Assembly (NCBI GenBank): GCA_038240015.1
Contig: JBBSEF010000066.1
Location: 1 to 15,864, forward strand
Source of the DNA: CAHJXF01 sp038240015
GTDB taxonomy: Bacteria; Pseudomonadota; Gammaproteobacteria; Burkholderiales; Burkholderiaceae_D
Direction of reading: 5' to 3'
Length of the DNA: 15,864 nucleotides
The notes under the pieces are model-generated. The model made no database searches, was not told the origin of the DNA, and saw nothing but the letters and a program-made list of their open reading frames with translations. Each line of letters begins with the position of its first letter. Position 1 is the first letter of the stretch. The translations under genes and the position numbers were made by a program. Below are positions 1 to 8,373 of this stretch, piece by piece.

Positions 1-178
1 GCGCGTAGCGCTCGAAGGTCTCAAAGCCACAGGGTGGCGCCCCGACTACGTTTCCGTCCGTCAAAGAGTCGATCTTACGCCGCCCGATGCGGCCGCACGC
101 GCGCGCCGCGAGCCGCTGGTGGTGCTTGCCGCCGCTTGGCTCGGCGCAACGCGCCTGATCGACAATCTGGAAATCTAG
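1..178 (+). CDS. panC: Pantothenate synthetase (pantoate--beta-alanine ligase), C-terminal fragment
   Basis: The last 58 codons of panC are read from position 2 to the TAG at 176-178; the rest lies off the left edge. PanC condenses pantoate with beta-alanine, using ATP, in the cytosol; this is the last step of pantothenate (coenzyme A precursor) synthesis. The translated tail contains GWRPDYVSVR, then REPLVVLAAAWLGATRLIDN, and ends LEI. This is the typical end of the PanC C-terminal domain: a strand with the D-Y-x-x-V-R motif, then the closing A-A-x-x-G-x-T-R-L-I-D-N segment. The reading frame is intact to its natural stop. It converges on the toxin gene that ends at 211, leaving only 32 bp between them, in which I see no clear terminator hairpin. 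The identification is confident despite the short length because this tail is very conserved. Confidence 0.9.
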   Translation, partial: RVALEGLKATGWRPDYVSVRQRVDLTPPDAAARARREPLVVLAAAWLGATRLIDNLEI

Positions 179-210
179 GCCGTTCAGACTAGAAGTGTCT
201 TACTACGCAG

Positions 211-495
211 TTAGGACAGATCGCTGTGCGAGGCCGTCCGAATCAGTCGCATGACGCCTTTCTTGAGGTCGCCGCTCTTGTCGTAAATCAGCAGCCAATC
301 GGGCTCGATGTGGCACTCGCGCGCACCGACGTATTCACCGGTCAACTCGTGGTCGAGATGCTTTTTACCAAGCGGACGATCGTTCAGGAGTTCCTTGACG
401 ATTGCGCGGATTTTTATCCAGTCGTAACGCCCGGACCGCTTGATACGCTTCTTGTCGGTCTTGAACTGGCCGGTCTCCCTGAGCGCCCGAGACAC
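211..495 (-). CDS. yafQ: YafQ-family type II toxin (RelE/ParE superfamily mRNA interferase)
   Basis: A 94-residue protein that matches the YafQ toxins, ribosome-associated endoribonucleases that cut mRNA during translation and are neutralised by a DinJ antitoxin. The diagnostic segment is CHIEPDWLLIY at residues 61-71, equivalent to AHVEPDWILIY of E. coli YafQ, followed by RLIRTASH. The catalytic residues His49 (in LDHELTG), His62, Asp66, Trp67 and His90 are all present. The position of E. coli Phe91 appears to be Ser94, the last residue. The start is a GTG at 495-493, two bases after the antitoxin stop, so translation is probably coupled and toxin yield kept below antitoxin yield. The gene is transcribed with the antitoxin and converges on panC. 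The family call is strong. Whether it is still toxic cannot be read from sequence. Confidence 0.88.
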   Translation of the reverse strand: MSRALRETGQFKTDKKRIKRSGRYDWIKIRAIVKELLNDRPLGKKHLDHELTGEYVGARECHIEPDWLLIYDKSGDLKKGVMRLIRTASHSDLS

Positions 496-497
496 TC

Positions 498-731
498 TCA
501 GAAGTCTTCGAGCGTTGTACTGGTGGTTTGACCCGCCTTGGCGGCTCGAATCGCAGCAAGTGTCTTGGCATTGGGGCGCGGAACGGCGATGGGCAACCCG
601 CCGGTTTCGACGACACTGCGCAAAAACAGCCGAATTGCCGTGCTCACGTCCAGTCCTGCCGCTTGCAACACAGCAGCCGCCTCGCGCTTGAGCTCAGGCT
701 CTACTCGAGATCGGACATCGACGGTCATCAT
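498..731 (-). CDS. dinJ: DinJ/RelB-family antitoxin
   Basis: A 77-residue antitoxin of the RelB/DinJ family, upstream of and adjoining the YafQ-like toxin. The N-terminus gives a ribbon-helix-helix DNA-binding fold: strand residues TVDVRSRV (3-10), a helix through ELKREAAAVLQAAG, and the family signature LDVSTAIRLFLRSVVETGGLP at about 28-48. The Lys/Ala-rich tail from residue 53 (PNAKTLAAIRAAKAG, ending LEDF) is the part expected to wrap the toxin. Two ATG codons lie in tandem (731-729 and 728-726); the first is preceded by a strong GGAGGTG ribosome site (736-742) with 4-5 bases of spacing. Antitoxin-toxin complexes of this family repress their own promoter, and a palindromic operator candidate lies 27 bp upstream. 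Confidence 0.88.
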   Translation of the reverse strand: MMTVDVRSRVEPELKREAAAVLQAAGLDVSTAIRLFLRSVVETGGLPIAVPRPNAKTLAAIRAAKAGQTTSTTLEDF

Positions 732-757
732 TTCTCACCTCCACTACTGAAATTGCG

Positions 758-774
758 TGTAGCTACATTGTAGC
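758..774 (-). promoter_or_regulatory. Candidate autoregulatory operator overlapping the dinJ-yafQ -10 box
   Basis: The 17 bp TGTAGCTACATTGTAGC contain two overlapping perfect palindromes: TGTAGCTACA (758-767) and GCTACA-T-TGTAGC (762-774). The half-site TGTAGC therefore occurs three times in alternating orientation. On the - strand, 772-767 reads TACAAT, a good -10 hexamer; the best -35 candidate, TTGCGT (796-791, 18-bp spacer), is weak. Overlap of a palindrome array with the -10 region is the usual layout for autorepressed ribbon-helix-helix antitoxin operons. Palindromes and -10 are seen directly; binding by the antitoxin is inferred. Confidence 0.6.
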
Positions 775-1030
775 GCTGTCGATCATGCAAACGCAAGTGG
801 CGCAGGGCGTACTCGATACAAACGGGCGCATCCGAGGGCGAGATCGCTGCGCACGTTGAATTCTGCCGGCGCGCACGGCATGCGGGCAGAGGTTGCGCGA
901 AGAAGATTGAGGCCCACGCCCTCCGCGTCCTCGGTATGCCCGCCTACCTAAAACATTGCGGCAAGCTGGAGTGGACGGTGTAAGGATGTAAAAAAATGCA
1001 GTAACTTTGTCGACACTCGAGCAATAGAGG
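775..1030. other. Intergenic stretch without a convincing gene
   Basis: Between the toxin-antitoxin promoter and the end of the DUF1501 gene (299 bp counted from 732) I find no recognisable gene. One + strand frame is open from 774 to a TAA at 981-983 but has no good start, its only ATG (936) leaving 15 codons, and its translation matches nothing I recognise. A run of seven A (990-996) lies downstream of the DUF1501 stop as seen on the - strand (a U-run in that transcript). It lacks a preceding GC-rich stem, so a canonical terminator is not supported. Confidence 0.5.
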
Positions 1031-2302
1031 CTAGGCGCGTACCAGGCGCACCGCCGACGCTTTGCGCTGCGCATTTGGAAAGAGAGCCGCGAGTTGCGCA
1101 TCGCCGAGTGCCAGATGTCGTTCGGCGATGTCTGCCAACACATCGCGGAAGTCGGTCGTGACCGCGAGGTCGCGGCTCTCGTGCAGACTCGAATCGTCGA
1201 TGCCCGGCCAGCGACCATGAACCTTTCCGCCCGCGACCGGGCCGCCCATCACCCACATCGCGTTGCCGTGCCCGTGGTCGGTGCCGCGATTGCCGTTCTC
1301 GCGCGCGGTGCGACCGAACTCCGACATCACCACCACGACCGTGTCGTCGAACATCGGACCCAAACGATCGGCGAGGACGGCGAGGCCCTGACCGAGCGGG
1401 GTCAGGCGATTGGCGAGCTGGCCGTGCGCGGCGCCCTGACCCGCGTGCGTATCCCACCCGCCCAGCGCGACGAACGCGAGCTGCACGCGCGCGTCGTTGC
1501 GCATCAAGCGCGCAAGCCGCGCGGCATCGTCGGGAAAACCGTTGGGCAGCGGCGCACCGTTGCTTGCCGCCATCTGTTCCTTTTCCGCTGCGCTAGTGTC
1601 GAGCGAAGCCATGACCTCGCGGCGCGCGACCTGCGATTCGCGAAACGCGCGCGCGCTCGCATCATCGCCGTCGTACAGCTTGGCGAACGCATCGGCGATG
1701 CGCGGTTGATCGAGGATCGTCGCGCGTGTCGCTCCCTGACCCTGAGCCAACGATGCGACCGGGGTCGGGCCCGCGTAGATGCGCGGAACGACCGCACCGA
1801 CCGAAATGCCGCGCGTGGGCGACGCCGGTCCGGGCAGCTCGCCGAGCAAACGGTTCATCCAGCCGTCGCCGGTGATCTTCACGCCCGGCGTGCCCGACTC
1901 CATGTAATCCTGCGCATCGAAGTGCGAGCGCGTGGCATCGGGCGAACCCGACGCATGCACGAAAGCCAGCTTGCCGCCCTGCCACAGCGGCATCAGCGGC
2001 GCGAGTGCGGGATGCAATCCGAAGTGGCCATCGAGATCGAACAGGCCGTCGGTCTGTCCCGGCGCGGCCAACGCGATGTTGGGACGAAAGCGCGCGTAGT
2101 CGGGCTCGGCATAGGGCGCGACCACCGAGAGGCCGTCGACCGCGCCGCGCAGAAAGATCACGACCATCTTCTTCTGAATCGGAGGCTGCGTTGGCAAATG
2201 CGTTGCGCTCGCGGCGGCCCATGCAGAGCGGCCGAGCGGGATCAACCCGCCGGTCGCTGCGACACCTACGGAAAGCGCTCGAAGAAAATGGCGACGTTGC
2301 AT
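1031..2302 (-). CDS. DUF1501 family exported protein (alkaline-phosphatase-like fold, Tat signal)
   Basis: A 423-residue DUF1501 protein. The N-terminus MQRRHFLRALSVGVAATGG has the twin-arginine pattern RRxFL followed by a hydrophobic stretch and an A-W-A-A region near 27-30, so it is probably exported folded. Family motifs in order: VVIFLRGAVDGLSVV (47-61), HASGSPDATRSHFDAQDYM (116-134), ALGGWDTHAGQG (279-290), MSEFGRT (326-332) and GTDHGHGNAMWVMGG (340-354). Asp284, His286, Glu328, Asp342, His343 and His345 are plausible metal ligands by analogy with the alkaline phosphatase/sulfatase superfamily; that role is inferred. The start at 2302 is chosen because AGAGGA lies 7 bases upstream and the signal peptide begins there; the frame stays open for 48 more codons upstream, but this would bury the signal. 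The gene follows the DUF1800 gene by 85 bp on the same strand, and the two families are commonly adjacent. The reaction is unknown. Confidence 0.85.
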   Translation of the reverse strand: MQRRHFLRALSVGVAATGGLIPLGRSAWAAASATHLPTQPPIQKKMVVIFLRGAVDGLSVVAPYAEPDYARFRPNIALAAPGQTDGLFDLDGHFGLHPALAPLMPLWQGGKLAFVHASGSPDATRSHFDAQDYMESGTPGVKITGDGWMNRLLGELPGPASPTRGISVGAVVPRIYAGPTPVASLAQGQGATRATILDQPRIADAFAKLYDGDDASARAFRESQVARREVMASLDTSAAEKEQMAASNGAPLPNGFPDDAARLARLMRNDARVQLAFVALGGWDTHAGQGAAHGQLANRLTPLGQGLAVLADRLGPMFDDTVVVVMSEFGRTARENGNRGTDHGHGNAMWVMGGPVAGGKVHGRWPGIDDSSLHESRDLAVTTDFRDVLADIAERHLALGDAQLAALFPNAQRKASAVRLVRA

Positions 2303-2387
2303 GATGGTTCCTCTCGACTGCGGGTCCCTCTTGACTGCATCCGGTTCAATTCGCGCTGTTCGACGCGAGGCGTTCGCTGCATCCCAT

Positions 2388-4199
<1,812 letters not shown>

Positions 4200-4245
4200 G
4201 TCGTTTCCCTCCGCCACGATTGCTGCCGGTCCCGGCGCGCAACGT

Positions 4246-4280
4246 CGGCCGCGGTCACGAAGATAACGCGACCGCGGCCG
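4246..4280. repeat. Perfect 11-bp inverted repeat in the leader of the DUF1800 gene
   Basis: CGGCCGCGGTC (4246-4256) is the exact reverse complement of GACCGCGGCCG (4270-4280), with a 13-base loop between. On the - strand it would form a strong stem-loop 47-81 bases upstream of the DUF1800 start codon. No U-run follows in either direction, so a classic intrinsic terminator is unlikely. It may be a leader hairpin, part of the end of the upstream transcript, or a protein-binding palindrome. Confidence 0.6.
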
Positions 4281-4334
4281 GCTGTCTGTTGCTGCGCGGC
4301 TTGGAGGCATCACAACATTTCACTGCGAGACTTG

Positions 4335-4362
4335 CGTCGTTCCCGCCGAAGCGGGGATGACG
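4335..4362 (-). terminator. Palindromic stem-loop after the repeat-protein gene (dispersed-repeat type)
   Basis: On the - strand, CGTCATCCCCGC, loop TTCG, GCGGGAACGACG starts 10 bases after the TGA of the gene ending at 4373. The core C-C-C-G-C-UUCG-G-C-G-G-G gives a very stable C(UUCG)G tetraloop; two positions in the 12-base arms do not pair perfectly. There is no U-tract, so it may protect the 3' end or end transcription with Rho. The GTCATTCCCGC...GCGGGAATGAC pattern is that of palindromes scattered between genes in many betaproteobacteria, and a relative lies after tldD. Confidence 0.55.
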
Positions 4363-4372
4363 ACTCCCGATC

Positions 4373-4990
4373 TCAGCCGGGCACGACCGCGTTGTGCTTC
4401 TTGCGATAGATGCGTGCGCTCTGACGGTCCTCGCGCGTCTGGATGCGTGCCTGCTCGCCTGCACCGACATGACCATCGGCCGCGGCGCGCGACGTGGCGC
4501 GATCGACTCGCGATTGTCCGCGCTCGAGCGCCGCGACTTCGCCATTCTTCAACTGGCCCGACTGCACGCCCTGCTCGATACGCTGCTGCTGATTGAGATT
4601 GCGTTGCACATCGGCTTGCATGCGCTGCGACGAGGCCGACGCCGGATTGCCGACTTGCGCATCGTGCTTCTGGTTGTAGATCGCCTTGCTCTCGCGATTT
4701 TGCGCGGCGGTGATGCGCCGCTGCTCACGCGCCGAGACCGTACCGTTCTTCGCTGCGTTGGCTTCCATCTTTTCGACCTTCGCTTCGCCGCGTTCGAGCT
4801 TGCCGGCTTCACGCGTGTTCAGTTGGCCCGACTTCAAGCCGTCTTCGATGCGTTGCTGTTGATTGACGTTGCGCTGAACATCGCTCGCGGTCGGGTTCGG
4901 GACCGGCGCGGTCGTTTGCGCAAACACAGGGACCGCGAAAGCGGTAGCGAGCGACGCCGCGAGGGCGAGCTTGACGATGCGTGAATTCAT
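4373..4990 (-). CDS. Exported two-repeat protein with degenerate EF-hand-like motifs
   Basis: A 205-residue protein that I do not recognise as a named gene. Residues 1-24 form a signal peptide (MNSRIVKLALAASL..., cleavage probably after V-F-A at 22-24); there is no lipobox Cys. The mature part is a tandem duplication: residues 37-116 and 127-205 align with a 90-residue offset, sharing DVQRN[VL]NQQQRIE, SGQL, LERG and [AI]IY[NR][QK]KH. Each repeat holds two G-x-[VL]-x-x-x-E motifs, at 55-61 and 83-89, then 145-151 and 173-179, always 28 residues apart. This is the second half of an EF-hand loop with the spacing of paired helix-loop-helix units, but the acidic ligands at loop positions 1, 3 and 5 are mostly missing. 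The protein is rich in Gln, Arg, Glu and Lys and probably helical and periplasmic. The start at 4990 is preceded by GGAGAGG. Flanking genes are co-directional, but both gaps exceed 170 bp and a stem-loop follows, so it is probably transcribed alone. Function unknown. Confidence 0.8.
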   Translation of the reverse strand: MNSRIVKLALAASLATAFAVPVFAQTTAPVPNPTASDVQRNVNQQQRIEDGLKSGQLNTREAGKLERGEAKVEKMEANAAKNGTVSAREQRRITAAQNRESKAIYNQKHDAQVGNPASASSQRMQADVQRNLNQQQRIEQGVQSGQLKNGEVAALERGQSRVDRATSRAAADGHVGAGEQARIQTREDRQSARIYRKKHNAVVPG

Positions 4991-5113
4991 ATGCCTCTCC
5001 AATTGTTGATCGATGACGCGCATGGTGATCGGCACTTCGGCCCTGTTCATGAGACCTGCTTTGCTTGCCGTGCATCGAAAACGAAACGCATGTGCGCATG
5101 GTGCACGGGCATC

Positions 5114-5129
5114 GTGTAACGCGGTGTAA
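5114..5129 (-). promoter_or_regulatory. 10-bp-periodic direct repeat, candidate OmpR-family regulator site
   Basis: GTGTAA occurs at 5114-5119 and again at 5124-5129, exactly one helical turn apart (GTGTAACGCGGTGTAA on the + strand). On the - strand the 14 bp TACACCGCGTTACA (5128-5115) match 10 of the 12 fixed positions of the E. coli RstA box TACATNTNGTTACA. It also reads GTAA-N6-GTAA, close to a CpxR box. It sits 125 bp upstream of the exported repeat-protein start and 42 bp past the glnE stop. The repeat is seen directly; the regulator is inferred, and I found no good -10/-35 pair nearby. Confidence 0.4.
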
Positions 5130-5169
5130 GACTGTGTGTGCGCTTGTCGTCGGGCGAGGAAAGTGCGGA

Positions 5170-8100
5170 TCACCCGGAGAAAAGCGAGGCCCACAAACGC
5201 CGGACCACGGCACGCTCGCCAAGAAACGCATCCGCGTCGACACGCGCGGCGCGAGCCTCCGGATCGGCAAGCCGCGACGCGTGCTGGCGTGCGCGATAGA
5301 CGCGATAGGCATCGGCCGCGCCGCGTGCCTCGCCGGCTTCGATCAAGCCGGCGTCGGCCGCGCGCGACAGCAGCGCGATGTTGCCGGCATTCACCAGCAA
5401 CTCGCGATGCGCATCGCCGAAAGCGAGCACCAGATACTGCACCGCGAACTCGATGTCGACCATGCCGCCTTCGTCGTGCTTGAGATCGAAGCGGCCGCTG
5501 CGATTGGGATGACCGTCGTGCATCTTCTTTCGCATCGCGACGATGTCCCCGCGCAGTTGAGCGCGCCCCCTTTCATCGGGAACGCGATCGACCAGGATCG
5601 CAATGCGCTCGGCTTCGAATGCGGCGCCGAGCGCGGAGTCGCCTGCGCTAAAGCGCGCGCGCGTGAGCGCCTGATGCTCCCAGGTCCACGCGCCCACATC
5701 GTTCTCGCGCCGCTCGTAAGCGGACCACGAGGCGAAGCTCGACACCACCAGACCGGCCGCGCCATCGGGTCGCAAGCGAAGATCGATGTCGAACAGCGCG
5801 CCCGCCGTGGTGCGCGCGGTCAGCCAGACGTTGAGGCGCTGCGCGAAGCGCGCGTAACGCTGCACCGCGAGCGACTGGTCGGCTTCATGGTTGTCGACTT
5901 GATTGCGATCGTCGTAGAGAAACACCAGGTCGAGATCGGACGCATAGCCGAGCTCCTTGCCGCCGAGCTTGCCGAAGCCGATGACCGCGAACGCGGGCTC
6001 TGGTCGCGAGGCGACGTCGTCCGCACCCTTTCGGTCAGCACCCTTGGGCGCGAGGCTCGCCCAACACGCGCGTATCGCTGCATCGAGGATCAAATCGGCA
6101 AGCGCCGACAATTGATCCGACAGCGCTTCGATCGTGAGCCGTCCTTCGAGGTCGTCGATCAACAATCGAAACGTTTCAGCGTGATGCGTCTCGCGCAGGA
6201 CATCCATCTGACGTTCGGTGTCCGGCGCGGCTTCGTGCAACTGCGCGGCGAGAGTCTTCGCGACCTCGCGCCACGATGCCGACCACGCCGCCGCATCGCG
6301 CGGCCTCCTGTCATCGTCGCGCGCATCGATCAAGTCGTCGAGCAATAGCGGGTGGCGCGTCAGGTATTGCGCGGCCCACGGGCTTGCGGACAACAGCCGC
6401 GTCACCGCCTTTCGCGCGACCGAAAATTCTTCGAGCAGCGCGAGGTAGGCGCTGCGGCCCGCGATCGCTTCGATCAGGTCGAACCAGCGGCCCAGCGTTG
6501 CGGTGGGGTCGGACTGTGCACTAGCGGACTCGCTCGCGGACTCGATCACGCGCGGCACCAACGAATCGAGTCGCGCACGCGTTGCCTTGGCAATGGTCCG
6601 CAAGCGCGCGCTGCGCGCCAATGCGGCGAGACGCGCGAACGCGCCGTCGGGAGGATCGAATCCCGAAGCCGCGAGGTGCGCACGCACTTGTTGGGCAGCC
6701 GCTTCGTCTCGCGCATAAACCGGACTTGCATCGGAGAACGCGCTCCAGAGATCGGCGCCGCTGGCTCCCGCTGCTTCGACATTTGTCTCTTCGTCTTCGA
6801 GACCGAAGACGCCGTCGAACTGGCGGGCGACAAAGTTTCGATGGCTCTCGAGTGCAACGAGCAACGTGTCGAAGGAAACCGGTGTCGACGCATCGCCCTC
6901 ATCGACCCCATCGGGCGTATCGACCAGCGGCGCGCACATCGCGGCCACCCGCTCGCAGTCTTCGACGGCCTCGCGTGCAGGCAAGGTATGCGTCTGCGCG
7001 TCGTCGAGATATTGCAGGCGATGCTCGACGTTGCGAAGAAACACATAGGCCCCGCAGAGGCGCTTGCCGACGCGCTCGTCGATCAGCTCTTCGCGCACCA
7101 GCACAGCCAGGGTCGCGAGCGTGGGTCGCAACCGCAATGCAGGCTCGCGGCCGCCGCGAATCAACTGGAAGTGCTGCGCGATGAATTCGATTTCGCGAAT
7201 GCCGCCGCGACCGAGCTTGACGTCGATGCGGGTTGAAGCCGGGGTTGAAGCCGTTGGTAAAACCGCGCCTGAAGCCAATCTCGAGGCAACGCCGCTGCCC
7301 GAGCGCGCTTCATGATGAGCCGCGTATCGCGAAGAGCGTTCGTTGCGCATCGCTTCGCGCCGCGCCGCTTCCGCGCGAATCTGATCGTGCAGCTTGCGCA
7401 ACGCATCGATCGCGCCGAAGTCCAGATAGCGGCGATAGACGAAGGGCGTGACGAGCTGTGCGAAAGTTTCGTCCGCTCGAGCGTGCGGTTCGACGTCGCC
7501 GGATGCGAACACGCGCGGCGACACGACCCGCGCCTTGATCCAGGCGAAGCGCTCCCAGTCGCGCGCACTCCCGATCAGATAGTGCTCGAGCATCGCGAAG
7601 TGCGTGACCAGCGGCCCGGAATCGCCGTCGGGCCGCAGTCGCATGTCGACCCGGAACACGAAGCCATCGGCCGTGACTTCGGCAAGCGCGGCGATCAGCT
7701 TTCTGCCCAGGCGCGTGAAGAATTCTTCGTTGGAGATGACGCGCAACGAAGGCGACTTCGGTTCACGCTCGCGATCGGGCCGACGGTCGGTCCGAAACCC
7801 GTCGTCGCCGGTCGTGCCGGTGGTCTCGCCGTCTTCTCGATACACGAAGATCAGATCGATGTCGGACGACACATTGAGTTCGCCGCCACCGAGCTTGCCC
7901 ATGCCGATCACGACCAGGTCTTGCGGGTCGCCGCTTGCGCGACCGCACGGCACACCGTGACGCGCAGCGAGTCGATGCGAAAGAAACACCAGCGCTTCGC
8001 CGATCGCGATTTCGGCCAATGCGGTAGTCGCGTCCATCACTTCGGCAAGATCAGCGCGACCGTCGAGGTCTCGATCGATCAGAGCGGCAAGCGCTTTGGC

Positions 8101-8334
8101 GCGCAGGTGTCTGAGACCGCTGCACAGATGCGCCTCATCGCGCCACCCACCGCTGCGCTCGAGCGCAAGTTGTGCGTCGATCGCGTTGCGATCAATACGG
8201 CGCGAGGCGAGCTGTTCGATTTCCAGAGACCAGGCCGGCCTCGCGTTCGCGATTCGCATGCGCCAGCGCGACGGCTCGCTGGTTCGCGGCATGCCGGGCG
8301 GGATGAGCGCGGGGACCACAGGGGAATCGGTCAT
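5170..8334 (-). CDS. glnE: Bifunctional glutamine synthetase adenylyltransferase / adenylyl-removing enzyme
   Basis: A 1054-residue GlnE (E. coli about 946). It adds AMP to a tyrosine of glutamine synthetase when nitrogen is plentiful and removes it when nitrogen is short, under control of PII proteins. Two nucleotidyltransferase domains are clear. The N-terminal (removase) one has GMGKLGGGELNVSSDIDLIF at 144-163, with Asp158 and Asp160, plus FRVDMRLRPDGDSG. The C-terminal (transferase) one has GFGKLGGKELGYASDLDLVF at 786-805, with Asp800 and Asp802, plus FDIDLRLRPDGAAG. Each is followed by its helical partner (KLGRGGIREIEF near 373-384; DEGGMVDIEFAVQY near 954-967). The extra length sits in loops: an Asp/Arg-rich stretch near 168-195, an Ala/Ser/Thr stretch near 332-370 and one near 470-486. 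The ATG at 8334 is preferred; a GTG five codons earlier (8349) is also possible, and neither has a good ribosome site. It is divergent from the yhdP-like gene. Confidence 0.95.
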   Translation of the reverse strand: MTDSPVVPALIPPGMPRTSEPSRWRMRIANARPAWSLEIEQLASRRIDRNAIDAQLALERSGGWRDEAHLCSGLRHLRAKALAALIDRDLDGRADLAEVMDATTALAEIAIGEALVFLSHRLAARHGVPCGRASGDPQDLVVIGMGKLGGGELNVSSDIDLIFVYREDGETTGTTGDDGFRTDRRPDREREPKSPSLRVISNEEFFTRLGRKLIAALAEVTADGFVFRVDMRLRPDGDSGPLVTHFAMLEHYLIGSARDWERFAWIKARVVSPRVFASGDVEPHARADETFAQLVTPFVYRRYLDFGAIDALRKLHDQIRAEAARREAMRNERSSRYAAHHEARSGSGVASRLASGAVLPTASTPASTRIDVKLGRGGIREIEFIAQHFQLIRGGREPALRLRPTLATLAVLVREELIDERVGKRLCGAYVFLRNVEHRLQYLDDAQTHTLPAREAVEDCERVAAMCAPLVDTPDGVDEGDASTPVSFDTLLVALESHRNFVARQFDGVFGLEDEETNVEAAGASGADLWSAFSDASPVYARDEAAAQQVRAHLAASGFDPPDGAFARLAALARSARLRTIAKATRARLDSLVPRVIESASESASAQSDPTATLGRWFDLIEAIAGRSAYLALLEEFSVARKAVTRLLSASPWAAQYLTRHPLLLDDLIDARDDDRRPRDAAAWSASWREVAKTLAAQLHEAAPDTERQMDVLRETHHAETFRLLIDDLEGRLTIEALSDQLSALADLILDAAIRACWASLAPKGADRKGADDVASRPEPAFAVIGFGKLGGKELGYASDLDLVFLYDDRNQVDNHEADQSLAVQRYARFAQRLNVWLTARTTAGALFDIDLRLRPDGAAGLVVSSFASWSAYERRENDVGAWTWEHQALTRARFSAGDSALGAAFEAERIAILVDRVPDERGRAQLRGDIVAMRKKMHDGHPNRSGRFDLKHDEGGMVDIEFAVQYLVLAFGDAHRELLVNAGNIALLSRAADAGLIEAGEARGAADAYRVYRARQHASRLADPEARAARVDADAFLGERAVVRRLWASLFSG
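7230..7253. repeat. Perfect 12-bp tandem duplication inside glnE
   Basis: GGGTTGAAGCCG at 7230-7241 is repeated exactly at 7242-7253. On the - strand it duplicates four codons, giving ASTPASTR just before the conserved DVKLGRGGIREIEF motif. It keeps the frame and lies in a variable Ala/Ser/Thr-rich loop not normally present at this length in GlnE. Confidence 0.85.
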
Positions 8335-8373
8335 CTGGAAGGAGCGCACGGTACGGGCGCGGGATAACGCAGT

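Noticed and set aside
774..983. A + strand open frame without a good start
   Set aside because: It has no plausible start, no ribosome site and no recognisable family; kept only as a possible remnant in the findings.
979..991. TGTAA repeated 8 bp apart, resembling the box at 5114-5129
   Set aside because: The 8-bp offset does not fit the 10-11 bp spacing of OmpR-family half-sites, and the place is downstream of genes rather than upstream.
985..1030. Intrinsic terminator for the DUF1501 gene
   Set aside because: There is a U-run on the - strand transcript, but only the 8-bp palindrome TGTCGACA lies before it and no GC-rich stem adjoins it.
4991..5194. Longer start for the repeat protein (68 extra codons)
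   Set aside because: It would overlap glnE, run through the candidate regulator site and put the signal peptide inside the protein; GGAGAGG precedes 4990.
5065..6348. A 427-codon + strand open frame opposite glnE
   Set aside because: The - strand holds the complete C-terminal nucleotidyltransferase domain of GlnE. The + frame has no known domain.
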